From NCBI RefSeq assembly GCF_009833085.1, contig NZ_QRBZ01000024.1, positions 30,935 through 94,934 on the forward strand: a stretch of DNA of 64,000 bases. Reading direction: 5' to 3'. Source of the stretch: Nitrosomonas oligotropha (GTDB lineage: Bacteria; Pseudomonadota; Gammaproteobacteria; Burkholderiales; Nitrosomonadaceae). Under the pieces are notes generated by a model. It was not told the origin of the DNA, did no database searches, and saw only the letters and a list, made by a program, of their open reading frames with translations. Positions 37,813 through 46,752 of this stretch are shown one piece after another. Each line of letters begins with the position of its first letter. Position 1 is the stretch's first letter. The translations under genes were made by a program, and so were the position numbers.

Positions 37813-38049
37813 CAGCTAGGTAGGCTAAACCAGAATGGCTTGATCGAGCGCTTTAATCGGACTTACCGGACTGAGGTACTTGATGCGTATCTTTTTACCA
37901 ATCTTGAACAGGTTCAAACCATCACTAACCAGTGGCTGGTTGATTACAACGAATACCGACCGCATGAAGCGTTGGGTAACATTCCGCCGGTACAGTTTAT
38001 GCCTCGGCTAACCCGGGTTCCGAATCTCTATCGGATACTGTCTATTTAA
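37813..38049 (+). pseudogene. IS3-family orfB 3' remnant
   Basis: The frame from 37813 reads QLGRLNQNGLIERFNRTYRT, the region holding the last catalytic Glu of IS3-type integrases, then NQWLVDYNEYRPHEALGNIP and ends at TAA 38047. Only the C-terminal third of OrfB is left. It abuts the truncated PEP-CTERM gene on its left. No clear terminal inverted repeat is seen on the right. Confidence 0.85.
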
Positions 38050-38321
38050 CGGGGGAGCTTACGCTTAAAAATAAAGTAACTCATTTTTAAGTTCAAAATG
38101 CTATCCCAAATAGCGACCGGTTTCTATTATTGATTTGTCCTGTCTTTGGGGGTGTTGAAAAGCATGGAATTGATTGGATCGATCTCTGTCGATGTGGCCA
38201 TTAATCAGCGGGTTTGCCGTCGTTGTAGGGTTAAAACAAAATTGCAGAATGGAATATATTTTTTGCGGAATGGTACGGAGTGCTTTTAAGCCCCAAAGGG
38301 ATTGGCTAGCTTATTGTTTAT

Positions 38322-38411
38322 TGGTGCCCGGAGCCGGAATCGAACCGGCACGGGCGTTTTAGGCCCGAGGGATTTTAAGTCCCTTGTGTCTACCAATTTC
38401 ACCACCCGGGC
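38322..38411 (-). tRNA. tRNA-Leu (anticodon UAA)
   Basis: The minus strand begins GCCCGGG and ends with the pairing TCCGGGC plus A and an encoded CCA. The anticodon loop reads CTTAAAA within GGGA/TCCC, giving UAA. A long variable arm (CTCGGGCCTAAAACGCCCGT) confirms a class II tRNA. The T-loop GGTTCGATTCC is standard. Third gene of the tRNA-Gly-Cys-Leu unit. Confidence 0.95.
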
Positions 38412-38430
38412 GATGGAAATATCAGATCGG

Positions 38431-38504
38431 TGGAGGCGGGGGTCGGAATCGAACCGGCGTAGACGGCTTTGCAGGCCGCTGCATGACCACTCTGCCCCCC
38501 CGCC
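38431..38504 (-). tRNA. tRNA-Cys (anticodon GCA)
   Basis: The minus strand starts GGCGGGG and ends CCCCGCC-U-CCA. The anticodon loop CTGCAAA gives GCA. U73 discriminator is typical of tRNA-Cys. T-loop GGTTCGATTCC intact. Its placement in the sulfur and cysteine region is probably coincidence. Confidence 0.95.
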
Positions 38505-38614
38505 ATTATTGCATAACTTCTAAGTCTTGCTAATCCTACGGAAAAAAGCCGGTAAGGAGTAGTTATTCGATTTCCAGCAAATTAAAATTTCAAAGAGCCA
38601 TTCCACAGAAAGAA

Positions 38615-38689
38615 TGGAGCGGGAAACGAGGCTCGAACTCGCGACCCCAACCTTGGCAAGGTTGTGCTCTACCACTGAGCTATTCCCGC
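38615..38689 (-). tRNA. tRNA-Gly (anticodon GCC)
   Basis: The minus strand starts GCGGGAATAGCTCAGTGG and ends CCCGC-U-CCA. The anticodon loop TTGCCAA gives GCC. The D-arm and T-arm (GAGTTCGAGCCTC) are canonical. First gene of the three-tRNA transcript. Confidence 0.95.
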
Positions 38690-38737
38690 AATAAGAAGTT
38701 GCTGTGTGACCGGAATCACTTCAGAAACGAAGGGTGG

Positions 38738-38766
38738 ATTATAGAGATGCTGTACGTTTTGGTCAA
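38738..38766 (-). promoter_or_regulatory. consensus sigma-70 promoter for the tRNA-Gly-Cys-Leu operon
   Basis: On the minus strand TTGACC (-35, 38761-38766) is followed after exactly 17 bp by TATAAT (-10, 38738-38743). Transcription would start about 7 nt downstream, some 40 bp before tRNA-Gly. Confidence 0.85.
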
Positions 38767-38881
38767 GAAAATGCAGACCGAGAATGAATAAAACATTTTT
38801 ACTTAATCGTGATGAAGATTCCGAGTGATGAACGGTGGTATCGTATGCGTATACGCTATTGACCGTTTGAGACCGACAACA

Positions 38882-39169
38882 ATGCAACCAACCGTGATTA
38901 TCAATCAACATCGACATACTGCAATCATCGCGGGGGCGAGTGGAAAGAAGCTGCTTGTGATTAAGCTGGGAAAAGGAAAACTGACAGTGACAACGATATC
39001 GCTGCAAGAAATCAACGCGCAGGGATATACGGTCAGTGATTATTCACCCGCGCTGGCGGCGCAATCTTATCTGCAACATGGGGCGGGGGTCAGTGAGAAA
39101 GCGAGGCACTTGCTGGAAAAAATAGCCGCAGGTGAATTCTCTGATCAGTTATTGTTTACATCCCATTGA
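38882..39169 (+). CDS. small protein of unknown function
   Basis: From ATG 38882 the product is 95 residues: a beta-rich first half (VIINQHRHTAIIAGASGKKLLVIKLGKGK) and a helical second half (SPALAAQSYLQHGAGVSEKARHLLEKIAAGEF). Composition is coding-like and there is no signal peptide. An upstream in-frame ATG at 38825 overlaps the tRNA promoter side and is less likely. It is divergent from the tRNA operon and convergent with epsC. Family not recognised. Confidence 0.55.
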   Translation: MQPTVIINQHRHTAIIAGASGKKLLVIKLGKGKLTVTTISLQEINAQGYTVSDYSPALAAQSYLQHGAGVSEKARHLLEKIAAGEFSDQLLFTSH

Positions 39170-39222
39170 GTACATTGAAAAATCATGCGTTTCGCCTGCG
39201 GCGGGATTCAAATACAAAAATA

Positions 39223-40176
39223 CTAAATTCCGGTGCCTGCGGCGATTACATCCGTGCGAATTTGCGCTTGTGAGACGTGGCTTCCCGGCGGAATACTATG
39301 TGTCAGCCAGACATTGCCTCCGACCGTTGAACCGTGACCGATGGTGATACGCCCGAGAATAGTAGCGCCGGCATAGATCACCACATCATCTTCAACGATG
39401 GGATGGCGCAGATTGCCTTTCACCAAAATGCCGTGCTCATCGACGGGAAAGCGCTTGGCGCCGAGGGTGACAGCCTGATACAACCGCACATTGCGGCCAA
39501 TGACCGTAGTCTCACCGATCACGACGCCGGTTCCATGATCAATAAAGAAGCTATCGCCGATCTGCGCGCCCGGATGGATTTCGATGCCTGTGAGCGAATG
39601 AGCGATTTCCGACATCATGCGCGCGATCAGCGGCACGCCCAGCTGATTCAGTTCATGCGCGATGCGGTGGTGAATGATCGCAGTAATCCCCGGGTAGCAT
39701 ACCAATACATCGTCAATGCTGCGCGCTGCCGGATCGCCTTCATAGGCGGCACGGATGTCGTTTTCCAGTAAGCTGCGGATTTTGGGTAACTGCTTGGCGA
39801 ACGTATTGGCAATGCTCGCAGCATGCTCACGAATCGACGGACCGGCAGTTTCCTGCCCCGAGACAAAGAACAATTCGTGGTGAATCTGATCGATCAGGTC
39901 GCGTAATGTAACATCCAGGGTATGTCCTACGTAATAATCGATGCCTTCATCGGAAATGCTCGGTGTGCCCAGACGATTCGGAAACAACGCCGCGCTTAAC
40001 CGCTCAATGATAGATGCCAGAACTTTCCGTGAAGGCAGCTTGGGGGGCTTGTTAAGCCGTTGCCGGTGCTCCAGGGAGGCCACGCGTAATGCGCGTAATT
40101 GGGAAACTATATGATCGATTTCCAGGCGATTGACTTCTGATTCAGCTGTGTCCTGTGTTTTGAGTTCGGTGGTCAT
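39223..40176 (-). CDS. epsC: serine O-acetyltransferase, EpsC type
   Basis: The protein has 317 residues. A long helical N-terminal domain (about 1-190; LLENDIRAAYEGDPAARSIDDVLVCYPGITAIIHHRIAHEL) precedes the left-handed beta-helix with IHPGAQIG, FIDHGTGVVIGETTVIGR and GNLRHPIVEDDVVIYAGATILG. The catalytic His-Asp region is intact. It makes O-acetylserine from serine and acetyl-CoA, the carbon skeleton for cysteine. It is the last gene of the sulfur operon, 43 bp after cysA. In described Family 2A encapsulin loci an EpsC-type enzyme is a common companion, as here. Confidence 0.93.
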   Translation of the reverse strand: MTTELKTQDTAESEVNRLEIDHIVSQLRALRVASLEHRQRLNKPPKLPSRKVLASIIERLSAALFPNRLGTPSISDEGIDYYVGHTLDVTLRDLIDQIHHELFFVSGQETAGPSIREHAASIANTFAKQLPKIRSLLENDIRAAYEGDPAARSIDDVLVCYPGITAIIHHRIAHELNQLGVPLIARMMSEIAHSLTGIEIHPGAQIGDSFFIDHGTGVVIGETTVIGRNVRLYQAVTLGAKRFPVDEHGILVKGNLRHPIVEDDVVIYAGATILGRITIGHGSTVGGNVWLTHSIPPGSHVSQAQIRTDVIAAGTGI

Positions 40177-40219
40177 GTCTTCAATCCATTTCGTACAATC
40201 TGCTTTTCAATGCCATGCC

Positions 40220-41308
40220 TCAATGTTTCAACTGGCTCTGCGGATAGTTGGGGAACAAATCAAGCCGCCTGGGTTTGATAAAGACTTTCTCTCCCTTGGT
40301 GAGCTGCAATTCGCGAAACCGCTCCTTACTGATTTCAGCGTGCACCGGGTGTCTTTCTTTGTCGTTTTCGCGTACCAGCTCCAGCCTGACAATCGGGCCT
40401 ACCGATAGAATATGAACAATCTGCGCTGCCAGCGCCGCTTCACCATTCTGGGTACGCTCGACTTCGATTTCATGCGGGCGGACATAAGCAATGGCAACCA
40501 ATTCTTCCGCTTCCGCATGTTCCGGCACATCGACTTCCAGATCGCCGATCCAGGCACGGCCGCGATGTAAGCGGCTATGAAATAAATTCACGTTGCCGAG
40601 GAATTCGTACACGAACGGATTGGCGGGTTGATCGTAAACTTCATCCGGTGTGCCGACTTGTTCGATCCGGCCTTCGTTCATGACGACCACCCGGTCGGCG
40701 ACTTCCAGCGCTTCTTCCTGATCGTGCGTGACAAATACACTGGTAATGTGCATGTCGTCGTGCAACCTGCGGAGCCAGGAGCGCAGCTCCTTGCGCACCT
40801 TAGCGTCCAATGCGCCGAAAGGCTCATCGAGCAATAACACTTTCGGTTCCACCGCCAGTGCCCGCGCCAAGGCAATACGCTGGCGCTGGCCGCCGGAAAG
40901 CTGGTGCGGATAGCGGTCCGCCAGCCAATCCAACTGCACCAAATGCAATAGTTTCATCACGCGGTCATGGATTTCCTCTTTGGAAGGGCGGAATTTCTTC
41001 GGGCGTACATTCAAACCGAAAGCGACATTCTGGAAAATCGTCATGTTGCGAAACAAGGCGTAATGCTGAAAAACAAACCCGACTTGACGGTCGCGCACAT
41101 GCTGATCGGTTGCATCTTCACCGTGAAATAGCACCTGCCCGCTATCGGCGGTTTCCAGTCCGGCGATCACGCGCAGCAGCGTGGTTTTGCCGGAACCCGA
41201 AGGCCCCAGTAGTGCCAGCAATTCACCGGAGTGCACTTGTAAACTGACATCATGCAGTGCGGTAAACGTGCCGAATTGTTTGGAGAGACTGATTACTTCA
41301 ATGCTCAT
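40220..41308 (-). CDS. cysA: sulfate/thiosulfate ABC transporter ATPase CysA
   Basis: The product has 362 residues with Walker [10 protein letters not shown], signature [14 protein letters not shown], Walker [14 protein letters not shown]-loop [17 protein letters not shown] and a C-terminal TOBE-like regulatory domain. It powers the CysTW sulfate importer. The ATG overlaps the cysW stop by 4 nt. Confidence 0.95.
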   Translation of the reverse strand: MSIEVISLSKQFGTFTALHDVSLQVHSGELLALLGPSGSGKTTLLRVIAGLETADSGQVLFHGEDATDQHVRDRQVGFVFQHYALFRNMTIFQNVAFGLNVRPKKFRPSKEEIHDRVMKLLHLVQLDWLADRYPHQLSGGQRQRIALARALAVEPKVLLLDEPFGALDAKVRKELRSWLRRLHDDMHITSVFVTHDQEEALEVADRVVVMNEGRIEQVGTPDEVYDQPANPFVYEFLGNVNLFHSRLHRGRAWIGDLEVDVPEHAEAEELVAIAYVRPHEIEVERTQNGEAALAAQIVHILSVGPIVRLELVRENDKERHPVHAEISKERFRELQLTKGEKVFIKPRRLDLFPNYPQSQLKH

Positions 41309-42186
41309 TCGAGACCTCGTTGTTTTTGATGTTGTTTGTTCCGGAATTCGATCAGTGTTTTCAGCGCTAGCGTCACCAATGCCAGCAAGGCCAGCAGTGA
41401 AGCCACAGCAAACGCGGCGGCGAAGTTGTATTCGTTGTAAAGAATTTCGACGTGCAATGGCATGGTATTGGTGCTGCCGCGGATATGACCGGATACCACC
41501 GATACCGCGCCGAATTCACCCATCGCGCGGGCGTTACACAAAATAGCGCCATACAGCAAACCCCATTTGATGTTCGGCAGCGTGACATGATAAAAAGTCT
41601 GCCAGCCGCTTGCGCCCAGCACCACAGCCGCTTCTTCTTCCTCTGTGCCCTGCGCTTGCATCAGTGGGATCAATTCACGTGCGATAAACGGTACCGTTAC
41701 AAACACGGTCGCTAACACGATACCGGGAACGGCAAAGATAATTTTGAGATCGTGCTCCGCCAGCCATGGTCCCAGCCACCCTTGCAAGCCAAACACGAGC
41801 ACGTAAATCAACCCGGAAACCACCGGCGAGACTGAAAAAGGCAGGTCGATCAATGTGATCAGCAGATTCTTGCCGCGAAATTCAAATTTGGCGATGGCCC
41901 AGGCCGCCGCGATACCGAATATCAGATTCAAAGGCACCGCAATAGCCGCTACGAGCAGTGTCAGTTTGATGGCGGAAACCGCATCGGGATCGGTGATTGC
42001 CGCGACGTAAACTTCCATGCCCTTTTTCAAAGCTTCGTAGAAGACCGAGATCAGAGGTACAAACAGAAAGAGTGTTAAAAATACCAGCGCCAAGCCGATC
42101 AAGGACCGGCGTACCCAGACAGGTTCCTGTGTGGCGCGCTGCCGGAAGGTTTTACCGGCTAAGGGGAATGTAATCGTTGTGGTCAT
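41305..42186 (-). CDS. cysW: sulfate ABC transporter permease CysW
   Basis: From ATG 42186 the protein has 293 residues with about six helices and the EAA-type ATPase-coupling loop ([31 protein letters not shown]). A frame extension to 42228 overlaps cysT and is rejected. Partner of CysT in the inner-membrane channel. It starts 8 nt after the cysT stop. Confidence 0.95.
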   Translation of the reverse strand: MTTTITFPLAGKTFRQRATQEPVWVRRSLIGLALVFLTLFLFVPLISVFYEALKKGMEVYVAAITDPDAVSAIKLTLLVAAIAVPLNLIFGIAAAWAIAKFEFRGKNLLITLIDLPFSVSPVVSGLIYVLVFGLQGWLGPWLAEHDLKIIFAVPGIVLATVFVTVPFIARELIPLMQAQGTEEEEAAVVLGASGWQTFYHVTLPNIKWGLLYGAILCNARAMGEFGAVSVVSGHIRGSTNTMPLHVEILYNEYNFAAAFAVASLLALLALVTLALKTLIEFRNKQHQKQRGLE

Positions 42187-42194
42187 TATGGTTC

Positions 42195-43028
42195 TCAAGC
42201 TTGCATGCTGCGGCGCCGGCTCCACCATTGCAACAAATTAATAATCAATAACAGAGTGAAAGAAATCACCAGCATCACGACCGACAAGGCCGTGGCCCCG
42301 GCATAGTCATACTGTTCCAGTTTAGTGATAATCAGCAGCGGTGTGATTTCGGAGATCATCGGCATATTACCGGCGATAAAAATCACCGAGCCGTACTCGC
42401 CGATCGCGCGTGCGAAGGCCAGCGCAAAACCGGTCATCAAGGCGGGATAGAGTGCCGGGAAAATCACGCGCGTGAAGGTTTGCCAGCGGTTGGCGCCGAG
42501 TGTCGCAGCCGCTTCCTCCAGCTCGGTTTCGATATCTTCGAGCACCGGTTGCACGGTGCGCACCACAAACGGCAGGCCGATAAAAGTCAACGCTACGAAA
42601 ATCCCCAGCGGCGTAAAAGCCACTTTGATGCCGAGTGGCTCAAGAAACTGACCGATCCAGCCATTGCCGGCATACAGCGCTGTCAGTGCGATGCCCGCCA
42701 CCGCGGTCGGCAGGGCGAAGGGGAGATCCACTAAGGCATCGACTATTTTCTTGCCGGGAAAATGATAGCGCACTAGCACCCACGCGACTAACAAACCGAA
42801 AAAGGCATTGACAGTGGCGGCGGCGAACGACGCGCCGAATGTCAGCCGGTAAGAAGCCAGCACGCGCGGGGTGGTGGCAATTGACCAGAATTCCGGCCAC
42901 GTCAATTCGGCGGTGCGAATGAACGCGGCCGACAACGGAATCAAAACGATCAGACTGAGATACAACAGTGTGAATCCCAATGCCAGATTGAACCCTGGCA
43001 AAATACTGTATTGTTTGAAACTGCTCAA
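42195..43028 (-). CDS. cysT: sulfate ABC transporter permease CysT
   Basis: The product has 277 residues with six helices and the EAA loop [49 protein letters not shown] is typical of CysT/CysU. Located 37 bp after the cysteine desulfurase gene, so the sulfate importer is transcribed after the encapsulin pair rather than next to the binding protein. Confidence 0.95.
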   Translation of the reverse strand: MSSFKQYSILPGFNLALGFTLLYLSLIVLIPLSAAFIRTAELTWPEFWSIATTPRVLASYRLTFGASFAAATVNAFFGLLVAWVLVRYHFPGKKIVDALVDLPFALPTAVAGIALTALYAGNGWIGQFLEPLGIKVAFTPLGIFVALTFIGLPFVVRTVQPVLEDIETELEEAAATLGANRWQTFTRVIFPALYPALMTGFALAFARAIGEYGSVIFIAGNMPMISEITPLLIITKLEQYDYAGATALSVVMLVISFTLLLIINLLQWWSRRRSMQA

Positions 43029-43065
43029 TTAAGAATTCCTCGTGTTGATTTAGATTCACCCATCA

Positions 43066-44910
43066 TCAAAAGCTCGTACGCCCGCTTTGGATACGGCGCA
43101 GTGCGGCGACCAGAAAATCGACATCCGCACAGGTATTGTACAGCGCCAATGAAGGACGAACCGTGGTTTCCAGACCAAAGCGGCGCAAAATCGGCTGTGC
43201 GCAGTGATGGCCGGAACGCACGGCGATACCTTCACGGTTCAACGCTGCGCCAACTTCTTCGGAGCTGAATCCCTTCAGCACAAAAGACAGCACACCCGCT
43301 TTTTCCGCGGCCGTGCCGATCAGACGTAAACCCGGAATCGTACTGAGGCCGCGTGTCGCATAAACCAGCAGCTGATGCTCATAGCGGCTGATGTTTTCAA
43401 GACCGATGCGCTGAACGTAATCAATCGCAGCGCCCAATCCGACGGCATCGGCGATATTGCCGGTACCGGCTTCAAAACGGGCGGGTGCTGCATGATAAAT
43501 GGTTTTTTCAAAGGTGACATCCTGAATCATATTGCCTCCGCCCTGCCAAGGCGGCATGGAGTTGAGCAATTCTAATTTGCCGAACAGTGCGCCGATCCCG
43601 GTTGGAGCGAATACTTTATGACCGGAAAAAACGAACCAGTCGCAATCGAGTTGTTGCACGTCGACGCGCATGTGCGAAACCGATTGCGCGCCATCCAACA
43701 GCACGCGCGCGCCAACGCGGTGTGCCATCGCGATCATTTGCTGCGCCGGTGTGATCGTGCCCAGCGCATTCGAGACTTGCGAAAATGCCACCAGCTTGGT
43801 GCGTGAGTTCAGCAGTTTTTGATATTCATCCAGCACTATCTGGCCGTGATCGTCCACGGGCGCAATGCGCAACTTGGCGCCTTTCTCGGTGCACAGCTGC
43901 TGCCACGGCACGATATTGGCGTGATGTTCCAGCCAGGAAATGACGATTTCGTCGCCTTCATTGATATGTTGGCGTCCCCAGCTTTGCGCGACAAGATTGA
44001 TACCTTCGGTGGTGCCGCGGACAAAGACGATTTCATCGACGGATGGCGCGTTCAGGAAATGACGGACTTTTTTGCGCGCATCTTCGTAGGCATCGGTTGC
44101 ACGCGCCGCCAACTCATGTGCGGCACGGTGGATGTTGGAGTTCTCGTGTTGATAGAAGTAGCTGAGGCGGTCGATGACTGATTGCGGTTTCTGTGTCGTC
44201 GCGGCGTTGTCCAGCCAAATCAGCGGACGGCCGTGCACCAGTTCTTTCAATATCGGGAAATCCCGCCGGATGGCATTAACGTCGAACGGCGGATGCGCAG
44301 CCGCATAGGCCGGTAGCGGTGTGCTCGCCGTTGGCGATGCGATGCTGTCGAGAAAATAGAATGACGATGCCTGGCCTGAATTGGCTGGGATGGCGGCATG
44401 TGCGAGCGTGGCTTTTTGCGCCGGTGTGAAGAGCGCGCGCAATTCTTCCTCAAACGGTAGCGGGATGGCCGATGGAATAGGGGAAGTGGCCAGATTGAAA
44501 TGATCCGCGCTCAATGCGGAAATCTCCGGCGCTGGCAGCGGCGCAGCCGCTAGTGCTCCCGCAGAGGGGGCGCCAGTCTGCGCTATGCCGGACACAGCGG
44601 AATAACTTTCTTTTGCCGATGAAAACAAGGTGTTGAGTTCATCCTCGAATGGTAATGGAATGGCTGAAGCGTACACAGAACTTCCCGCGCGCGGATGATC
44701 CGCAGGGAATGACGGAACTTCCAGCGCAGGCGCCGATGTGACCGTGGACGCCGCTGCCGCGGAGGAGGGTACGCCTGCGGCAGGCGTCGCATTGGGCAAA
44801 GCGGAAAACATTTCGTTGGCCATGCGTGTCAGTAACTCGACATCCGGCAGATAGGTGGATGCCGCGTCCAAACTTTCGCCTGAGGGATGATCGAGATTAC
44901 TTGTACTCAT
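43066..44910 (-). CDS. encapsulin-cargo cysteine desulfurase (SufS-like) with long N-terminal targeting extension
   Basis: From ATG 44910 it has 614 residues. Residues from about 210 on are a SufS-like class II cysteine desulfurase: LIWLDNAATTQKPQ, the PLP Lys in FVFSGHKVFAPTG and the persulfide Cys in RSGHHCAQPILRRFG. The first ~205 residues are Ala/Pro/Ser-rich and disordered-looking, with short conserved motifs: DVELLTRMANEMFSALP (23-39), SAIPLPFEDELNTLF (82-96) and SAIPLPFEEELRALF (147-161). The last two belong to a 65-residue tandem repeat (ADH at 70-72 and 135-137). In Family 2A encapsulins this type of extension loads the desulfurase into the shell. Its ATG overlaps the shell gene by 14 nt (ATGAGTACAAGTAA). 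It releases sulfur from cysteine as a persulfide. Confidence 0.95.
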   Translation of the reverse strand: MSTSNLDHPSGESLDAASTYLPDVELLTRMANEMFSALPNATPAAGVPSSAAAASTVTSAPALEVPSFPADHPRAGSSVYASAIPLPFEDELNTLFSSAKESYSAVSGIAQTGAPSAGALAAAPLPAPEISALSADHFNLATSPIPSAIPLPFEEELRALFTPAQKATLAHAAIPANSGQASSFYFLDSIASPTASTPLPAYAAAHPPFDVNAIRRDFPILKELVHGRPLIWLDNAATTQKPQSVIDRLSYFYQHENSNIHRAAHELAARATDAYEDARKKVRHFLNAPSVDEIVFVRGTTEGINLVAQSWGRQHINEGDEIVISWLEHHANIVPWQQLCTEKGAKLRIAPVDDHGQIVLDEYQKLLNSRTKLVAFSQVSNALGTITPAQQMIAMAHRVGARVLLDGAQSVSHMRVDVQQLDCDWFVFSGHKVFAPTGIGALFGKLELLNSMPPWQGGGNMIQDVTFEKTIYHAAPARFEAGTGNIADAVGLGAAIDYVQRIGLENISRYEHQLLVYATRGLSTIPGLRLIGTAAEKAGVLSFVLKGFSSEEVGAALNREGIAVRSGHHCAQPILRRFGLETTVRPSLALYNTCADVDFLVAALRRIQSGRTSF

Positions 44911-45814
44911 GATATTTACCCACTTCGACATTTTCGAGCACGCCGAGCGCATCCTCGGTCAATACCGCCAGCGAGCAATAGAGGGAAACCAGATAAGAGG
45001 CAATCGCTTTGTGATTGATACCCATGAAACGCACCGATAATCCCATGCCTTGCTGGCCCGGTAAATCCGGTTGATAGAGTCCGACCACACCTTGGCGGCT
45101 TTCACCGGTGCGCAGCAGAATGATGCTGGTTTTTCCGCCAGTGATGTTGAATTTGTTACTTGGAATCAATGGAATGCCGCGCCAAGTCAGGAATTGTGAG
45201 CCAAACAATGAAACAGTCGGAGGTGGAACGCCACGGCGGGTACATTCACGGCCGAATGCTGCAATCGCTTGCGGGTGCGCGAGGAAAAAGCCGGGTTCTT
45301 TCCAGACACGTGCAATCAGCTCATCCAGATCATCGGGGGTGGGTGCGCCTGTACGTGTTTTCACCCTCATCGATTTTGCGGCGTTATTGAGCAAGCCGTA
45401 TTCCTTATTATTGATCAGCTCGCTTTCCTGGCGTTCTTTCGCTGTTTCGATCGTAAGGCGCAACTGTTCGCGGATTTGATTGTGCGGGCTGCTATACAGA
45501 TCGGAAACACGGGTATGCACATCCAGCACGGTGTTGACCGCACTCAGGACATATTCCCGTCCCCATTCTTCATAATCCACGAATGTCGCGGGTAATTCAC
45601 GTTCGTCCTTGGCGGAGCAATCGACTTCCACCTGATCGGGATCCTTTACTTTATTCACGCGATAAATACCCGCCTCGACCGGCACCCAGTGCAGCAAGTG
45701 GGTGAGCCAGCGTGGCGTGATGGTTCCCATCATCGGGACAGTTTTTGTAGCATTGGCAAGCGTGCGAGCGGCTACATCACCTAATGCGGTATGGCCTTGA
45801 TGAATATCGGTCAT
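44897..45814 (-). CDS. Family 2A encapsulin shell protein (SrpI-like)
   Basis: A 305-residue HK97-fold shell protein like Synechococcus SrpI. Recognisable features are LGDVAARTLANATKT at the start, the MGTITPRWLTHLLHWVPVEAG region, the E-loop and A-domain stretch FDVYEEW-like (FVDYEEWGREYVLSAVNTV), FLAHPQAIAAFGRECTRRG, and GMGLSVRFMGINHKAIASYLVSLYCS near the end. It has no cNMP-binding insert, so it is Family 2A not 2B. AAGGAGAATTACA precedes the ATG. Overlapping the cysteine desulfurase gene, it would assemble around that enzyme into a cytoplasmic sulfur-handling compartment induced by sulfur limitation, as shown for SrpI. It is embedded in a complete sulfate-import operon. Confidence 0.95.
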   Translation of the reverse strand: MTDIHQGHTALGDVAARTLANATKTVPMMGTITPRWLTHLLHWVPVEAGIYRVNKVKDPDQVEVDCSAKDERELPATFVDYEEWGREYVLSAVNTVLDVHTRVSDLYSSPHNQIREQLRLTIETAKERQESELINNKEYGLLNNAAKSMRVKTRTGAPTPDDLDELIARVWKEPGFFLAHPQAIAAFGRECTRRGVPPPTVSLFGSQFLTWRGIPLIPSNKFNITGGKTSIILLRTGESRQGVVGLYQPDLPGQQGMGLSVRFMGINHKAIASYLVSLYCSLAVLTEDALGVLENVEVGKYHEYK

Positions 45815-45921
45815 TGTAATTCTCCTTGGATTATGTCAATAAAGTTGCAACGTGTAACGTGTACTGCTTCAGGCTTGTGAAACGAGTTGAAAAGATGGCG
45901 TATGGATGTTCTCCTTTTGTT

Positions 45922-46752
45922 TTAATTAACCGATCTTGAAGCAGGTGTCAGCTCGGTTGTTTTGATCACGGATACCGGTTTGCCGAGTAGATTGCCTTGC
46001 AGATAATCGACTTCGATGCGTTTGGCGACCGCTAACTGTTCCGCTGTTTCGATGTCCCGCACCAGCAAGCCTGCGCCGAAGCTATGGACGGTATCCGCCA
46101 GTTCAGAAATGGTTTTATGACGCATCAGATCGCTGGCCGAGATTCGCACCACATCCGGATACAAACTGCCCAGTTCCGCCATCCAATCGCTGCTGGTGCC
46201 GGAGTAATTGGCAGCGATCCGGTAGCCGCGCGAACGGTAATTACCGATGACATGCTGCAGCAATTTCCAGTTGCGGTTGACGATAGCCGGGATTTCGATG
46301 ACGACGCGCGAGGTTTTTACACCGATCAGGTCGAGAAAATTCTCAAATGCGCGGCCGTGATCGTCTTTGACGCTTTCCAGCAAACGCGGATGAACTTCGA
46401 CAAATAAATGGTCCGACCGGGACGTGTGGTTGAAATAATAATTCAATGAATGAATCGCCCGGCATAAGCGATCCAATTCGATTAATTGATCGTCTTTGGA
46501 CGCCATGGCGAATACTTGCCATGGCCAGAGTGCGATTTCTTCGTTGGATTTGGAGCGCACATACGCGGCATGTGCGATGGTTTTACCCTGATCGATGCTG
46601 AAAATGGGTTGAAAAACGCTGGTTAATTCGCATTGATAAAAATATCCGCTGATCCAGCCGTTGTCAGCGCGTTTTAAGGCGTAGTCGGTGGCGGAATTGA
46701 TAAGCTCAAATTCCTCGAGAGCGGTAAATGTTTTTTGTGCTGATGTATTCAT
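45922..46752 (-). CDS. degenerate EAL-domain protein, copy 1
   Basis: The protein has 276 residues, essentially one EAL-like domain. Every catalytic motif is altered: AAYVRSK replaces EALLRW, VEVHPRLL replaces INLSxxxL, VIEIPA replaces IELTE, AANYSGTSSDW replaces DDFGTGYSS, VRISASDL replaces LKIDxxFV, and VRDIET replaces AEGVET. Only YLQGNLLGKP (QG) remains. It cannot be an active c-di-GMP phosphodiesterase and probably binds a protein or another ligand, as YdiV-type EAL proteins do. GGAGATAATTCC precedes the ATG. It lies 107 bp upstream of the encapsulin gene and keeps what seems the original C-terminus (TELTPASRSVN). It is a close paralogue of the next gene. Confidence 0.85.
   Translation of the reverse strand: MNTSAQKTFTALEEFELINSATDYALKRADNGWISGYFYQCELTSVFQPIFSIDQGKTIAHAAYVRSKSNEEIALWPWQVFAMASKDDQLIELDRLCRAIHSLNYYFNHTSRSDHLFVEVHPRLLESVKDDHGRAFENFLDLIGVKTSRVVIEIPAIVNRNWKLLQHVIGNYRSRGYRIAANYSGTSSDWMAELGSLYPDVVRISASDLMRHKTISELADTVHSFGAGLLVRDIETAEQLAVAKRIEVDYLQGNLLGKPVSVIKTTELTPASRSVN

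Noticed and set aside
38174..38523. short plus-strand frames across the tRNA genes
   Set aside because: They are translations of the reverse complement of tRNA-Leu and tRNA-Cys.
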